Below, in pieces: positions 17,072 to 28,046 of a DNA stretch of 64,000 bases. The stretch is taken from contig NZ_SGXT01000011.1 of the NCBI RefSeq assembly GCF_004216855.1, positions 248,001 to 312,000 of the forward strand. Reading direction: 5' to 3'. The stretch's first letter is position 1; each line of letters opens with the position of its first letter. The translations under genes and the position numbers were made by a program. The DNA comes from Microcella alkaliphila (lineage in GTDB: Bacteria; Actinomycetota; Actinomycetes; Actinomycetales; Microbacteriaceae). The notes beneath the pieces were generated by a model. The model searched no databases and had not been told where the DNA came from. It saw nothing but the letters and a program-made list of their open reading frames with translations.

Positions 17072-18328
17072 ATGTCGATGCCGCCGAGCCCCGCCCCCGG
17101 CGGCGTCGCCCTCGGCGCCGGGCGCATCGAATGGGATGCTCGCGGCCACGTCCAAATCGCCGGACCGGCGGGCGAGGCGGTCGCCTCCGACGGGGTCGCG
17201 GCGGCCCTCGCCGCGCTCGCAGTGACGGGCGGCACGGCCGGTCCGCTCATGGGACGCCCCACGACGCATGCGCATCCGGCACCCAGCGACGTCGAGGAGC
17301 CGTTCGCTGCCGATGTCGACATGACGAGCTGGGGCCTCATTGTGGGCGACACGCACATCGTGAAGGTGCCGCGACGCCTGGGGGCGGCCGATCGAGGTGC
17401 CCGATTGCAGCTGCTGGTTGCCGAGCGCGCCCCCGGGCTCGTTCCGGCCGTGATCGGAACCGTCGAACACGCCGACTCGGGTTCCGTCGTCGCGCTCGTG
17501 ACGGCGCGCGTGCCCGACGCGAGCGATGGCTGGACATGGGCGGTCGAAGACCTCACCGCACACCTCGACGGCGGCGCCGACCCCGACTTCCCGCAGCAAC
17601 TGGGCGAACTGACCGCCCAGCTGCACGCGGCGCTCGCCGACGCTGATCTCGGAGTTCGCCGCCCCACGAACGATTCAGACGGCAGCGAGGTCGCGCGACG
17701 CGGCGCAGACGAACGCGCCGCCGCCCAGTCTGCCCTCGACGACGTGCTCAGCCACGGTGCGGGCGACGACGCGCGTCCCGGGGCGAGTCGGCGTCTTGCC
17801 GCGCGGGCAGAGGCTCTCCGCACCCTATTCTCGGCCCTCCCCGACCCCGCAGCGCCCACCATTGCGCTGCACGGCGACCTTCACGTCGGGCAGGTTCTGC
17901 GGGGCGCGGACGGCCAGCTGGTCGTCATCGACTTCGACGGCGACCCGCAGCATCCCGACGACGACGCTCTCGGAGACGCGGCGATCGACGTCGCGCACCT
18001 GCAGGTATCGCTCGACCTCGTCGGTGCCATCGTGGCGAAGCGGCGGGGCGGTGACGTCCCCCGCATCGCCGAGTGGTGCCTCTCCGCCCAGCAGCGACTG
18101 CTCGACGCGTACCGTGCGGTCGCCCCCACGCGTGACGGACGCGCCCTGCTTGACCTGCGGCGCCTGCCTGGCCTGCGCGCCGCACAGCTCGTGCGGGAGC
18201 TGCGCTACGCCCGCGCCTTCCTGCCCCGCTGGGCGTACGCCGCCGACTGGGCGCTCACGCACCGCGTCCCCGCCGACCCCGACCTGGAGGATCCCCCGTG
18301 GACACCGCCCGCTTCGCCGACGACCTAG
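17072..18328 (+). CDS. Maltokinase/glucosamine-kinase-like phosphotransferase (APH fold)
   Basis: The protein has 418 residues from ATG at 17072 (alternatives at 17063 and 17078). An N-terminal cap domain (about 1-90) precedes an APH-type kinase. The nucleotide-binding Lys is in THIVKVP near 98, the catalytic loop HGDLHVGQ is at 267-274 (Asp269) and the metal-binding IDFDGDP at 286-292. The cap and the DFDGDP motif resemble maltokinase and the related actinobacterial glucosamine kinases rather than antibiotic kinases. The 31-bp overlap with the following SIS gene implies a shared sugar-phosphate pathway. The substrate is an inference. Confidence 0.8.
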   Translation: MSMPPSPAPGGVALGAGRIEWDARGHVQIAGPAGEAVASDGVAAALAALAVTGGTAGPLMGRPTTHAHPAPSDVEEPFAADVDMTSWGLIVGDTHIVKVPRRLGAADRGARLQLLVAERAPGLVPAVIGTVEHADSGSVVALVTARVPDASDGWTWAVEDLTAHLDGGADPDFPQQLGELTAQLHAALADADLGVRRPTNDSDGSEVARRGADERAAAQSALDDVLSHGAGDDARPGASRRLAARAEALRTLFSALPDPAAPTIALHGDLHVGQVLRGADGQLVVIDFDGDPQHPDDDALGDAAIDVAHLQVSLDLVGAIVAKRRGGDVPRIAEWCLSAQQRLLDAYRAVAPTRDGRALLDLRRLPGLRAAQLVRELRYARAFLPRWAYAADWALTHRVPADPDLEDPPWTPPASPTT

Positions 18329-19290
18329 CCGCCATCCCCGCGTCGTTCGCGACCCTCGCCGACGCACTCGCGCATGCCGACGATGGCGCGGCGCTGCTCG
18401 AGCGTCTCGCCCCATCCCGCGTGCTCATCCTCGGCATGGGCTCGAGTCGCTACGCCGCCGGCCGTGTCGCCCGCGCCGCGCGCGCCCGCGGACAGCACGT
18501 CGTCGACGAGCTCGCCAGCACCGACGAGTTGCCAGCCCCCGCCGACGACCTGGCCGTCGTCGCGATTTCGGCGACCGGCGGCAGCGCCGAGGTGCTGCAC
18601 GCCGTCGAACGGTACCGGGGCACCGGCCGACTCGTCGCCGTCACGAACCGCCCCGAGTCGGCGCTCGCCGAGGCGGCCGACGCGGTGAGCCTCCTGCACG
18701 CCGGCGTCGAAGAGAGCGGCGTGGCGTGCCGCACCTACCGGCACACGCACGTCGTCCTCGAACGCCTCCTCACCCTCGCCGCCGCCGACACCGTGCGGGC
18801 TGAGCTTGAGCGCGCCGCAGCCGCCACCGAGGCGCTGTTCGACAGCCGCGACGCGTGGCTGGACCCCCTCGCGGAACTGCTGCTCTCCCCCGCCGGAACC
18901 CACGTGCTGGCGCCCGCCGAGAGACTGTGTTCGGCCCAGCAGTCGGCACTCATGGTGCGGGAACTGCCCCGGCGGCTCGCGGTGGCGTGTGAGACGGGCG
19001 ACTGGGCGCACGTCGACCTGTACACGGCGCGCACGCACGACTACCGGGCGGCGGTCTTCCCCGGCTCGTGCTGGGATGCGCAGGCTGGTGACTGGCTCAC
19101 CCGCCGCGGAGCGCGCTACGCCGCGATCGGCGGCCCGCTCGACGGAGCCGAGCTCGTCGTGCGGTTCCCCGGAGACGAGGATGCGCGCATCCGGCCGCTC
19201 ACGGAGCTGCTGCCGCTGGAACTCGTCGCCGACCGGTGGCGTGCCGCCGACCCGGAGTTCGCCTTCTCAGGGCGCCCCGGGCCGGCGTAA
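18298..19290 (+). CDS. SIS-domain sugar isomerase/deaminase-like protein
   Basis: The protein has 330 residues from GTG at 18298, with GGAGG 8 nt upstream inside the preceding kinase gene. The first SIS domain shows LGMGSSRYAA at about 45-54, then ISATGGSAEV and VTNRPESALAEAAD. The second half (LSPAGTHVLAPAERLCSAQQSALMVRE) looks like the second lobe seen in GlmS isomerase and AgaS-type deaminases. SIS domains bind sugar phosphates. With the upstream kinase it could turn a phosphorylated amino sugar into fructose 6-phosphate, but this is inferred from context. It converges on pyk. Confidence 0.82.
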   Translation: MDTARFADDLAAIPASFATLADALAHADDGAALLERLAPSRVLILGMGSSRYAAGRVARAARARGQHVVDELASTDELPAPADDLAVVAISATGGSAEVLHAVERYRGTGRLVAVTNRPESALAEAADAVSLLHAGVEESGVACRTYRHTHVVLERLLTLAAADTVRAELERAAAATEALFDSRDAWLDPLAELLLSPAGTHVLAPAERLCSAQQSALMVRELPRRLAVACETGDWAHVDLYTARTHDYRAAVFPGSCWDAQAGDWLTRRGARYAAIGGPLDGAELVVRFPGDEDARIRPLTELLPLELVADRWRAADPEFAFSGRPGPA

Positions 19291-19301
19291 TCCGGCTCGC
19301 T

Positions 19302-20759
19302 CTACTCGACGCTCGCGCCGGCCAGCCACGCCGGCAGCTCGGTGCCGATCGTGTCACCCACCGTGTGAACGCGGATGTCGTTGGTGCCGCCGGGAACTCC
19401 GGGAGGGGACCCCGAGATCACGACGACCTTGTCGCCCTTAGCCGCGAGCCCGTTGCCGAGCAGGGCCTCGTCGACCTGGCGATACATCGCGTCAGTGTGG
19501 GTGACGCGCTTCACGAGGAACGACTCAATGCCCCACGTCAGCGCCATGCGACGCTGGATGGCCGCGTCGGGCGTGAACGCCTTCATGGGGATGCGGAAAC
19601 GCAGGCGGCTCATGCGGCGAGCCGAGTCACCCGACTCGGTGAAGACGCACACGTACTTTGCCTCAACGAAGTCGGCCACCTCGGCGGCGGCGAGCGTGAT
19701 CGCCCCACCCTGGGTGCGCGGCTTCGTGCCGAGCGGCGGGATGCGCTCGAGGCCGTGCTCCTCCGTCGAATCGACGATGCGAGCCATGGTCGACACGGTG
19801 ATGACCGGGAACTCGCCGACGCTCGTCTCACCCGACAGCATGACCGCGTCGGCGCCGTCGAGCACCGCGTTTGCGACGTCGGAGGTCTCGGCGCGCGTCG
19901 GAATGGGGCTCGAGATCATCGACTCGAGCATCTGGGTGGCCACGATGACCGGCTTCGCCATGCGGCGGGCGAGCTCGACGGCGCGCTTCTGCACGATCGG
20001 CACCGCCTCGAGCGGCAACTCGACCCCGAGGTCACCGCGGGCGACCATGATGCCGTCGAAGGCGTCGACAATGCCCTCGAGCGCGTCGACCGCCTGGGGC
20101 TTCTCGATCTTCGCGATGACGGGGATGCGGCGCCCCTCCTCGCTCATGATCTCGTGCACGCGGGTGATGTCGTCGGCGTTGCGGACGAACGACAGGGCGA
20201 TGTAGTCGGCGCCGAGTTTCAAGCCCCACCGCAGATCGTCTTCGTCCTTCTCCGAGAGCGCGGGAACGTTGACCGCGACGCCGGGCAGGTTGATGCCCTT
20301 GTTGTTCGAGACCGGGCCGGCCACGACAACCTCGGTGCGCACGCGCACCCCGTCGGTGTCGAGCACGCGCACCTTAACCTTGCCGTCGTCGATGAGCAGG
20401 AAGTCGCCCGGCTTCACGTCGGCGGGCAGACCCTTGAACGTGGTGCCGACGAGCTCTTTCGTGCCCTCGACCTCCTCCGTGGTGATCGTGAAGATGTCAC
20501 CCTCAGCGAGTTCGTGGGGACCGTCGGCGAACTTGCCGAGACGGATCTTCGGACCCTGGAGGTCGACGAGCACGGCCACGGGGCGGCCCGCGTCGGCGGC
20601 GGCCTGACGGACGTTGCCGTACACCTCTTCGTGCACGGCGTGCGTCCCGTGGCTGAGGTTCATGCGGGCGACGTCGACGCCGGCCTCGATGATGGCGCGA
20701 ATGTTCTCGTAGCTCGACGTCGCCGGCCCGAGGGTCGCGACGATCTTTGCTCGTCTCAT
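19302..20759 (-). CDS. pyk: Pyruvate kinase
   Basis: The protein has 485 residues, normal length. It converts phosphoenolpyruvate and ADP to pyruvate and ATP. Visible motifs are KIVATLGPA and MNLSHG at the N-terminus, the active-site segment MVARGDLGVELP with upstream IAKIEKPQAV, then PTRAETSDVANAVLDGADAVMLSGET. The C-terminal regulatory domain follows (VFTESGDSARRMSR). ATG at 20759 has GAAGG at good spacing. It lies downstream of gltD on the same strand and converges with the SIS gene, whose stop is 11 nt away. Confidence 0.96.
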   Translation of the reverse strand: MRRAKIVATLGPATSSYENIRAIIEAGVDVARMNLSHGTHAVHEEVYGNVRQAAADAGRPVAVLVDLQGPKIRLGKFADGPHELAEGDIFTITTEEVEGTKELVGTTFKGLPADVKPGDFLLIDDGKVKVRVLDTDGVRVRTEVVVAGPVSNNKGINLPGVAVNVPALSEKDEDDLRWGLKLGADYIALSFVRNADDITRVHEIMSEEGRRIPVIAKIEKPQAVDALEGIVDAFDGIMVARGDLGVELPLEAVPIVQKRAVELARRMAKPVIVATQMLESMISSPIPTRAETSDVANAVLDGADAVMLSGETSVGEFPVITVSTMARIVDSTEEHGLERIPPLGTKPRTQGGAITLAAAEVADFVEAKYVCVFTESGDSARRMSRLRFRIPMKAFTPDAAIQRRMALTWGIESFLVKRVTHTDAMYRQVDEALLGNGLAAKGDKVVVISGSPPGVPGGTNDIRVHTVGDTIGTELPAWLAGASVE

Positions 20760-20794
20760 GGGGTCCTTCAGTGAGTTGGGGTGGTGGTAGACAC

Positions 20795-20808
20795 GGCGGC
20801 GAGCCGCC
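20795..20808 (-). terminator. Short GC hairpin between gltD and pyk
   Basis: GGCGGC/GCCGCC form a compact hairpin just after the gltD stop and before the pyk ribosome binding site. It has no T-run, so it may be only a weak terminator or a processing site. Confidence 0.3.
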
Positions 20809-20814
20809 ATGGAG

Positions 20815-22272
20815 TCAGACCGCGATGGGGCGGTCTGTCGCCCGCACGGGTGCGGGAAGATCGGTGGTGCCCTGCAGGTAGCGGTCGATCTCGGCGGCCG
20901 CCGCCCGGCCCTCCGCGATCGCCCACACGATGAGCGACGCGCCGCGTCCCGCGTCGCCTGCGACGAAGACGCCCGGCTCGACCGTCGTGTAGTCGGCGTC
21001 CCGGCGGATCGTGCCGCGCGCATCCACGGGCAGCGGGAACTGCTCCGTGAGCGTCGCGGTCTCGGCGCCCGTGAAGCCGAGCGACAGCAGAACGAGGTCG
21101 GCCGGCAGCTCGCGCTCGGTGCCCGGCTTCGGCACGCGGTGACCGTCAACGAAGTCGGTCTCGGCCACGACGACGGCGCGCACCTCGCCCGCGTCGTTCG
21201 TGAGGAACTCGACGGTCGAGGCCAGGTACATGCGCTCGCCGCCCTCCTCGTGGGCCGACTGCACCTCGAACAGCGTCGGCTGCATGGGCCACGGCTGGTT
21301 CTCGGGGCGCTCGCTCGGCGGTTGCACGCCGATGGCGAGATTCGTCACGCTGAGCGCGCCCTGGCGGTGGGCGGTGCCGATGCAGTCCGCACCGGTGTCA
21401 CCACCGCCGAGCACGATGACGTGCTTACCCTCGGCCGTGATCTGCTCGGCGACGGTGTCGCCGGCCTGCACACGGTTGGCCTGCGTGAGGTATTCCATAG
21501 CAAAGTGCACGCCGAGCGCGTCGCGGCCCGGGATGGGAAGGTCCCGCGGAAGCGGCGCGCCCGTGGCGACGAGCACCGCATCGTAGCGGCGCCGCAGCTC
21601 AGCCCAGGTGATGTCGACGCCGATCTCGACGCCGGCGCGGAAGCGTGTGCCCTCGGCCTGCATCTGCGTGAGGCGCTGGTCGAGGTGGCGCTTCTCCATC
21701 TTGAAGTCCGGGATGCCGTAGCGCAGCAATCCGCCGATGCGATCGTCCTTCTCGAACACGGCGACCGTGTGCCCGGCGCGCGTGAGCTGCTGGGCGGCGG
21801 CGAGCCCCGCTGGGCCGCTTCCGACGACGGCGACGGTCTTGCCGGTGAGTCGCTCGGGCGGAGCGGGCTGCACCCAGCCGTTGTTCCAGGCGTTCTCGAT
21901 GATTGACGCCTCGACCTGCTTGATCGTCACGGCCGGCTGGTTGATCGCGAGCACACACGACGACTCACACGGCGCCGGGCAGAGCTTGCCGGTGAACTCC
22001 GGGAAGTTGTTCGTCGCGTGCAGGCGCTCGATCGCCTGACGCCCCTCGCCGCGCCACGTCAAGTCGTTCCACTCGGGGATGAGGTTGCCGAGCGGGCACC
22101 CCTGGTGGCAGAACGGGATGCCGCAGTCCATGCAGCGGCCCGCCTGGCGGCGCAGCTGCCCGGGGTCCCCCTGCTCGTAGACCTCTTTCCAGTCCATGAG
22201 CCGGATCGGCACGGGACGCCGCGGCGGGAGCTCCCGCTCGGGCACGTTCAGGAATCCGCGGGGGTCAGCCAC
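20815..22272 (-). CDS. gltD: Glutamate synthase (NADPH) small subunit
   Basis: The protein has 485 residues. It passes electrons from NADPH through FAD and iron-sulfur clusters to the large subunit. The N-terminal ferredoxin-like domain has cysteines in [17 protein letters not shown] and [12 protein letters not shown] binding shows [12 protein letters not shown] near 150, NADPH binding GGGDTGADC near 285, and the C-terminal FAD motif [13 protein letters not shown]. The start is GTG at 22272, overlapping the last 8 bases of gltB, so translation is probably coupled. Confidence 0.96.
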   Translation of the reverse strand: MADPRGFLNVPERELPPRRPVPIRLMDWKEVYEQGDPGQLRRQAGRCMDCGIPFCHQGCPLGNLIPEWNDLTWRGEGRQAIERLHATNNFPEFTGKLCPAPCESSCVLAINQPAVTIKQVEASIIENAWNNGWVQPAPPERLTGKTVAVVGSGPAGLAAAQQLTRAGHTVAVFEKDDRIGGLLRYGIPDFKMEKRHLDQRLTQMQAEGTRFRAGVEIGVDITWAELRRRYDAVLVATGAPLPRDLPIPGRDALGVHFAMEYLTQANRVQAGDTVAEQITAEGKHVIVLGGGDTGADCIGTAHRQGALSVTNLAIGVQPPSERPENQPWPMQPTLFEVQSAHEEGGERMYLASTVEFLTNDAGEVRAVVVAETDFVDGHRVPKPGTERELPADLVLLSLGFTGAETATLTEQFPLPVDARGTIRRDADYTTVEPGVFVAGDAGRGASLIVWAIAEGRAAAAEIDRYLQGTTDLPAPVRATDRPIAV

Positions 22273-25200
22273 CGGTCACCTCCAGGATGCGGCCCCACAC
22301 GATGTCCCCATCGGGGTCGAGGCCTTCGTCGAGCGCCGTCTGGCGCGTAGCCAGGACGGCGGCGTAGTCGCGGGGCAGCACCTTCACGAAACGGTCAAGC
22401 GCGGCGTCGCCGTCCGCGAGCAAACGCTGAGCCAGCGCCGACTCGGTCTCGTCGTGGTGCTTCTTCAACAGCTCGGTCACGAGTGCGCGGTCGTCGTCGT
22501 CGAGCGCGCCGAGCGTCAACTCGCCGCTCGTCAGGCTGTCGCGGTTCACCCGGTCGTCCGTCAGGTCAAGCACGTATGCCGTGCCGCCCGACATACCCGC
22601 GCCGAGGTTGCGGCCGGTCTCGCCGAGAATGACGGCGACACCGCCCGTCATGTACTCGAGCGCGTGGTCACCCACGCCCTCGACAACGGCCGTCGCCCCC
22701 GAGTTGCGGACCAGGAAGCGCTCGCCGACGATTCCGCGAATAAACAGCTCGCCGCTCGTCGCGCCGTAACCGATCACGTTGCCCGCGATCACGTTGCGTT
22801 CGGCGTGGAAGACCGCCTCCCGAGCGGGACGCACGATGACACGGCCGCCCGACAGCCCCTTGCCGACATAGTCGTTGCTGTCGCCGTACAGGCGCAGGGT
22901 GATGCCGCGCGGCATGAACGCGCCGAGGCTCTGGCCGGCCGAGCCGGTGAGGGTCACGTCGATCGTGTCGGGGGCGAGCCCCTGCTCGCCGTAGCGTGCC
23001 GTCACGGCGTTGCCGAGCATCGTGCCGACGGCGCGCTCGGTGTTGCGCACCGGCAGGTCGATGCGCACCGGCTGGCCGTGCTCGAGGGCATCGGTCGACA
23101 GGCGAATCAACTGGTTGTCGAAGTGTTCATCGAGCTCATGATCTTGCCCCACTCGGCGCGTGCGCGCCGCGTCGGCCGGGAACACGGGGCCCGAGAGGAT
23201 CGGGGTGAGATCGAGTCCGTCGGCCTTCCAGTGCCGTACGGCGCGGTCGACGTCGAGCAGTTCAGCGTGCCCGATGGCCTCTTCGAGGCTGCGGAAGCCG
23301 AGTTGAGCGAGGTACTCACGCACCTCCTGAGCCAAGAACTCGAAGAAGTTGATGACGAACTCAGGGCTCCCCGTGAACCGCTTGCGCAGTTCAGGGTTCT
23401 GTGTCGCGACGCCGACGGGACACGTGTCGAGGTGGCAGACCCGCATCAGGATGCACCCGGAGACCACCATGGGAGCGGTCGCGAAGCCGTATTCCTCGGC
23501 TCCGAGCAGCGCCGCGATGATCACGTCGCGCCCGGTCTTCATCTGGCCATCGACCTGCACCGTGACGCGCTCACGCAGTTGGTTCAGCATGAGGGTCTGC
23601 TGCGCCTCGGCGAGGCCGATCTCCCAGGGCGTGCCCGCGTGCTTGAGGGAATTGAGGGGGCTGGCGCCCGTTCCCCCGTCATGGCCCGAGATCAGGATCA
23701 CGTCGCTCTTCGCCTTCGCGACCCCGGCGGCGACCGCACCGATGCCCGACTCGCTAACGAGTTTCACGTGGATGCGCGCCTTCGGGTTCGACCGCTTCAG
23801 GTCGAAGATCAGCTGCTTGAGGTCTTCGATCGAGTAGATGTCGTGGTGCGGGGGCGGCGAGATGAGGCCGACACCGGGGGTGCCGTGGCGCAGGCGCGCG
23901 ATCCACGGGTACACCTTGTTGGCCGGGAGCTGGCCGCCCTCGCCGGGCTTTGCCCCCTGCGCCATCTTGATCTGGATGTCGTCGGCGTTCGTGAGGTACA
24001 TGCTCGTCACGCCGAAGCGGCCAGAGGCGACCTGCTTGATCGCGCTGCGACGCTCGGGGTCGAGCAGACGCTCGACGTCTTCGCCGCCCTCGCCCGTGTT
24101 GCTGCGGCCGCCGATGCGGTTCATCGCGATGGCGAGGGTCTCGTGCATCTCGGGGCTGATGGCGCCCATGCTCATCGCGCCGGTCGTGAAGCGCCTGACG
24201 ATCGACTCGATCGGCTCGACTTCGTCGAGCGGCACGGGTGCGCGCAGTCCGTCTGTGAAGCGGAACAGCCCGCGCAGCGTCATGAGCTTCTCGGCCTGCT
24301 CATCCACGGCCTTCGTGTACTCGCGGAAGATGTCGTAGCGGCCGGCCTTCGTCGCGTGCTGCAGCTTGAAGACCGTTTCGGGGTTGAACAGGTGAGGAGG
24401 ACCCTCGCGACGCCACTGGTACTCGCCACCGCTCGGCAGCCGCTCGTGCGGGTTCGACGGCGAGGAAGCCGGGTAGGCCAGGGCGTGCCGACGTGCGTTC
24501 TCTTCGGCGATCGTGTCGATGCCGACGCCGCCGAGGATGCTCGTCGTCCCGGTGAAGTAGCGGTCGACGAACTCTTGGCTGAGCCCGACGGCCTCAAAGG
24601 CCTGAGCTCCGGCGTACGAACCGACCGTCGAGATGCCCATCTTCGACATGATCTTCAGCACGCCCTTGCCGAGCGCCTTGATGACGTTCGCCACGGCCTT
24701 CTCGGGAGTGATGCCGGTGATCATGCCGCTGCGGACCAGGTTCTCGACCGTCTCCATCGCGAGGTACGGGTTGATGGCCGAGGCGCCGTAGCCGATCAGG
24801 AGCGCGACGTGGTGCACCTCGCGCACGTCGCCGGTCTCGACGATAAGGCCCACGCGCATCCGCTTCTCGGTGCGGATGAGGTGGTGGTGAACGGCGGCAA
24901 GCATCAGCAGCGACGGCACCGGCGCGAGGTCGGCCGTCGAATCGCGGTCGCTCAAGACGATGAACTCGGCGCCGTCCTCGATCGCTTCATCGACCTCGTC
25001 GCACATCGCTTGGATGCGCTTTTCAAGCGCGCGGGGCCCCTTGTCGACGCGGTACAGCCCCTTGATCGTGGTCGTGAGGGCGCTGCCGGGTCGCGGGTCG
25101 ATGTGCTGGATCTTCGCCAGCTCGTCGTTGTCGATGACGGGGAAGTCGAGGGTGACCTGCCGCGCATGGCGCGGCGTGGCGGCCAGGAGGTTACGCTCGG

Positions 25201-26839
25201 GCCCGAGGCCGAGCGCCATCGACGTGACAACCTCCTCGCGGATCGAGTCGAGCGGCGGGTTCGTCACCTGGGCGAACTGCTGGGTGAAGTAGTCGAACAG
25301 CAGGCGCGGGCGGTCGCTCAACACCGCGATGGGGGTGTCGGAGCCCATCGCGCCGAGCGGCTCGGCGCCCGCCTTCGCCATCGGCGCGAGCAGAACCCGC
25401 ACCTCTTCCTCCGTGTACCCGAAGGTGCGCTGGCGACGCGTGATCGAGGCCGGGGTGTGCACGATGTGCTCACGCTCGGGCAGTTGGGAGAGAGCGATGC
25501 GGTTGCCCGCGAGCCACTCACCCCACGGCTCGAGCTCGGCGAGCTCACGCTTGATCTCGTCGTCTTCGATGATGCGGCCCTCGGCCGTGTCGACGAGGAA
25601 CATGGCGCCCGGGCGCAGACGGCCCTTGCGGACGACGCGAGCGGGGTCGATGTCGAGCACACCGATCTCGCTGGCCAGCACGACCAGGCCGTCGTCGGTG
25701 ACGAGGAAGCGTCCGGGGCGCAGGCCGTTGCGGTCGAGTGTCGCGCCCACCAGCGAGCCGTCCGTGAACGACAGGGCGGCGGGCCCGTCCCACGGCTCCA
25801 TGAGCATCGAGTGGTACTCGTAGAAGTCGCGCAGTTTCTTGTCGAGACCCGTCTGGTTCTCCCACGCCTCGGGGATCATCATCATGATCGCGTGCGGCAC
25901 ACTACGACCCCCGAGGCTCAAGAGCTCGACGACCTCGTCGAAGGAGGCCGAGTCGCTCGCGCCGGGCGTCACGATGGGGAACACGTCGCGGAGGTCGCCG
26001 AGCAGGTCGCTGACCAGCTGGGACTGGCGGGCGCGCATCCAGTTGCGGTTTCCCTGCACCGTGTTGATCTCGCCGTTGTGCGCGATCATGCGGAACGGCT
26101 GGGCGAGGGGCCACGACGGGAAGGTGTTCGTCGAGTAGCGCGAGTGCACGAGCGCGAGCTTCGACGCGAAGCGCTCATCGCTCAGGTCGGGGTAGAACGG
26201 CTCCAGCTGGAGGGTGGTGACCATGCCCTTGTAGGTGATGGTGCGGCAGCTCAACGACGGGAAGTAGGCGCCCAGCTCGCGCTCGGCGCGCTTGCGCGTG
26301 CGGAAGGTCTGACGGTCGAGCGCGATGCCGGACAGCGGCGCCCCGGTCGCGTCGGCTCGGCCAGAGGCCAGGAAGAGCTGCTCAATCACGGGCATGGCCT
26401 CGCGGGCGAGCGCTCCGACCTGGCTCGGGTCCACCGGCACCTCGCGCCAGCCCAGCACCGTCAGGCCCTCTTCGGCGGCGATCGCCTCGATGCCGGACTT
26501 TTCGCGCGCGCGCTCGGCGGCGTCGGTCGGAAGGAAGGCGGCGCCGACCGCGTACGCGCCCGCCTCGGGCAGCGTGAAGGGGACGACCGCGCGGAAGAAC
26601 GCGTCGGGGATCTGCGTCAGGATGCCGGCGCCGTCACCGGTGCCCGCGTCCGAGCCGACGGCACCGCGGTGCTCGAGATTGCGCAGTGCGTCGAGCGCGT
26701 TCTGAATGATGTCGTGACCGGCGGTTCCGCGCAGGGTCGCCACCATGGCGAGCCCGCAGGCATCGCGTTCGCGCTCGGGGTCGTAGGCACCCTGCTTCTC
26801 GGGGATGCTCGAAAATCGGCGATACGGGCTGTGAGTCAT
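22265..26839 (-). CDS. gltB: Glutamate synthase large subunit
   Basis: The protein has 1524 residues. It converts glutamine and 2-oxoglutarate to two glutamates. The class II amidotransferase domain begins at Cys28 ([12 protein letters not shown]), so a propeptide of about 27 residues must be removed. The central FMN domain and iron-sulfur cluster follow ([10 protein letters not shown]; cluster cysteines in [12 protein letters not shown]), then the C-terminal beta-helix ([20 protein letters not shown]). ATG at 26839 has GAGGA about 10 nt upstream. The 124 nt before it, down from lgt, must hold its promoter, but I see no convincing boxes or riboswitch there. Confidence 0.97.
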   Translation of the reverse strand: MTHSPYRRFSSIPEKQGAYDPERERDACGLAMVATLRGTAGHDIIQNALDALRNLEHRGAVGSDAGTGDGAGILTQIPDAFFRAVVPFTLPEAGAYAVGAAFLPTDAAERAREKSGIEAIAAEEGLTVLGWREVPVDPSQVGALAREAMPVIEQLFLASGRADATGAPLSGIALDRQTFRTRKRAERELGAYFPSLSCRTITYKGMVTTLQLEPFYPDLSDERFASKLALVHSRYSTNTFPSWPLAQPFRMIAHNGEINTVQGNRNWMRARQSQLVSDLLGDLRDVFPIVTPGASDSASFDEVVELLSLGGRSVPHAIMMMIPEAWENQTGLDKKLRDFYEYHSMLMEPWDGPAALSFTDGSLVGATLDRNGLRPGRFLVTDDGLVVLASEIGVLDIDPARVVRKGRLRPGAMFLVDTAEGRIIEDDEIKRELAELEPWGEWLAGNRIALSQLPEREHIVHTPASITRRQRTFGYTEEEVRVLLAPMAKAGAEPLGAMGSDTPIAVLSDRPRLLFDYFTQQFAQVTNPPLDSIREEVVTSMALGLGPERNLLAATPRHARQVTLDFPVIDNDELAKIQHIDPRPGSALTTTIKGLYRVDKGPRALEKRIQAMCDEVDEAIEDGAEFIVLSDRDSTADLAPVPSLLMLAAVHHHLIRTEKRMRVGLIVETGDVREVHHVALLIGYGASAINPYLAMETVENLVRSGMITGITPEKAVANVIKALGKGVLKIMSKMGISTVGSYAGAQAFEAVGLSQEFVDRYFTGTTSILGGVGIDTIAEENARRHALAYPASSPSNPHERLPSGGEYQWRREGPPHLFNPETVFKLQHATKAGRYDIFREYTKAVDEQAEKLMTLRGLFRFTDGLRAPVPLDEVEPIESIVRRFTTGAMSMGAISPEMHETLAIAMNRIGGRSNTGEGGEDVERLLDPERRSAIKQVASGRFGVTSMYLTNADDIQIKMAQGAKPGEGGQLPANKVYPWIARLRHGTPGVGLISPPPHHDIYSIEDLKQLIFDLKRSNPKARIHVKLVSESGIGAVAAGVAKAKSDVILISGHDGGTGASPLNSLKHAGTPWEIGLAEAQQTLMLNQLRERVTVQVDGQMKTGRDVIIAALLGAEEYGFATAPMVVSGCILMRVCHLDTCPVGVATQNPELRKRFTGSPEFVINFFEFLAQEVREYLAQLGFRSLEEAIGHAELLDVDRAVRHWKADGLDLTPILSGPVFPADAARTRRVGQDHELDEHFDNQLIRLSTDALEHGQPVRIDLPVRNTERAVGTMLGNAVTARYGEQGLAPDTIDVTLTGSAGQSLGAFMPRGITLRLYGDSNDYVGKGLSGGRVIVRPAREAVFHAERNVIAGNVIGYGATSGELFIRGIVGERFLVRNSGATAVVEGVGDHALEYMTGGVAVILGETGRNLGAGMSGGTAYVLDLTDDRVNRDSLTSGELTLGALDDDDRALVTELLKKHHDETESALAQRLLADGDAALDRFVKVLPRDYAAVLATRQTALDEGLDPDGDIVWGRILEVTGG

Positions 26840-26963
26840 GCGCGGACCGTCCTCACATGGGTTGGTGCTGAGGTGCGGGACGTCGCTGGCCCAGGGACTG
26901 TGTGCGCGGAATCGCGCGCCGCGGAGCGGGGAACCGGGATCAAGGTGGTGGCGATCCGTGCGG

Positions 26964-27980
26964 TTACGCGTTCGCGGCGGGTCCGCTTGTGGCGGAAGGT
27001 GCGCCGGATTTCTCGGCGACCAGAGCGGCGTCTTTGCCGGCCAGGTCCGTCTCGGTGTAGACGGCTTCGGAGTCTACCCCAGCCTCCGGCGTCCACCCTC
27101 GACCAGCGACGTAGGGGCCGGGTTCGGCGCCAGGATGCCGGCGACGCTGCACGATCACGATGATGATGCCGAGCAGCACCGCAGCCCAGGCAGCCCACAC
27201 GTTCACGCGCACGCCCAGGAAGAGTTCGCTTGGGTCGAGGCGGATCGTCTCGAAAACGCTGCGACCCACGCCGTACCAGATGAGGTATCCGCCGAGCAGC
27301 TTGCCCCACTGCACGCGCAGGCGCGCGTCGATGAGCAACAGCAGCGCGGCACCGGCCAGGTTCCAGACGATCTCGTAGAGGAATGTCGGATGGAACAGGA
27401 CGTCCTCCGGCAGCCCCACAGGGATCGCCGCGTTCGGACGGTCGATCTCCAGCCCCCAGGGGAGGTCGGTGGGCAGGCCGAACAGTTCCTGATTGAACCA
27501 GTTGCCGAGCCGGCCGAAGGCCTGCGCGATGAGGAGTCCCGGGGCGAGGGCGTCGGCGAACGACCAGAAGCGGATGCCCGTGACGCGGCAGCCGATGTAC
27601 GCGCCGACGGCGCCACCGATGAGGGCGCCGAAGATCGCCATGCCGCCTTCCCAGATGTACAGCACGCGCAAGAGGTCGGCGCCGGGGAAGAAGTAGTCGG
27701 CGGGGTGGGTGACCACGTGATAGATGCGTCCGCCGATGATGCCGAGCGGAACGGCGAACAGGGCGATGTCGAGCACAATCCACGGCTCAGCGCCGCGCCG
27801 CGTCAGGCGCACGTGGGTAAGCCACACGGCGGCAGCGATGCCGAGCAGGATGCAGAGCGCATAAGCGTTGATCGTGATGTCGAGCGAGAACCACGACAGG
27901 CCGATGTCGCGCAGCCACTGGCCGAGGTTGAACGCGCGCCACTCCTCGCCGGGACTCGGGATGCTGAGGGCAGAGATCAC
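26964..27980 (-). CDS. lgt: Prolipoprotein diacylglyceryl transferase
   Basis: The protein has 338 residues with seven hydrophobic segments. It adds diacylglycerol from phosphatidylglycerol to the lipobox cysteine of prolipoproteins at the membrane. [10 protein letters not shown] (near 85) and the Lgt signature [13 protein letters not shown] (near 145) are present, with YEIVWNL later. A hydrophilic C-terminal tail of about 50 residues is typical of Actinobacteria. GTG at 27980 has GAAAGG upstream. At least two clients lie in this window: the SsuA-like and PhnD-like binding proteins with MAGC and LAGC lipoboxes. It follows trpA. Confidence 0.95.
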   Translation of the reverse strand: MISALSIPSPGEEWRAFNLGQWLRDIGLSWFSLDITINAYALCILLGIAAAVWLTHVRLTRRGAEPWIVLDIALFAVPLGIIGGRIYHVVTHPADYFFPGADLLRVLYIWEGGMAIFGALIGGAVGAYIGCRVTGIRFWSFADALAPGLLIAQAFGRLGNWFNQELFGLPTDLPWGLEIDRPNAAIPVGLPEDVLFHPTFLYEIVWNLAGAALLLLIDARLRVQWGKLLGGYLIWYGVGRSVFETIRLDPSELFLGVRVNVWAAWAAVLLGIIIVIVQRRRHPGAEPGPYVAGRGWTPEAGVDSEAVYTETDLAGKDAALVAEKSGAPSATSGPAANA

Positions 27981-28016
27981 GGATGCGGGCCTTTCGGGAG
28001 GGTGAGAACGCGTGCC

Positions 28017-28022
28017 AGCCTA
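28017..28022 (-). promoter_or_regulatory. Predicted -10 element of lgt
   Basis: TAGGCT on the minus strand, sitting in the palindrome GCCAG-CCTA-CTGGC (28014-28027). It would start transcription near 28010, leaving about 30 nt with the lgt ribosome binding site. This suggests lgt can be transcribed apart from the trp genes. Confidence 0.4.
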
Positions 28023-28046
28023 CTGGCGACCGGCCGGATACGGAGG

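Noticed and set aside
26840-26963. Glutamine or other riboswitch before gltB
   Set aside because: I looked for conserved riboswitch cores and strong nested stems and saw none in these 124 nt.
22196-27163. A 1655-codon open frame on the plus strand opposite gltB and gltD
   Set aside because: It is exactly antisense to two well-recognised genes, has His/Arg/Asp-rich composition typical of mirrored GC-rich codons and shows no domain. It arises from third-position GC bias.
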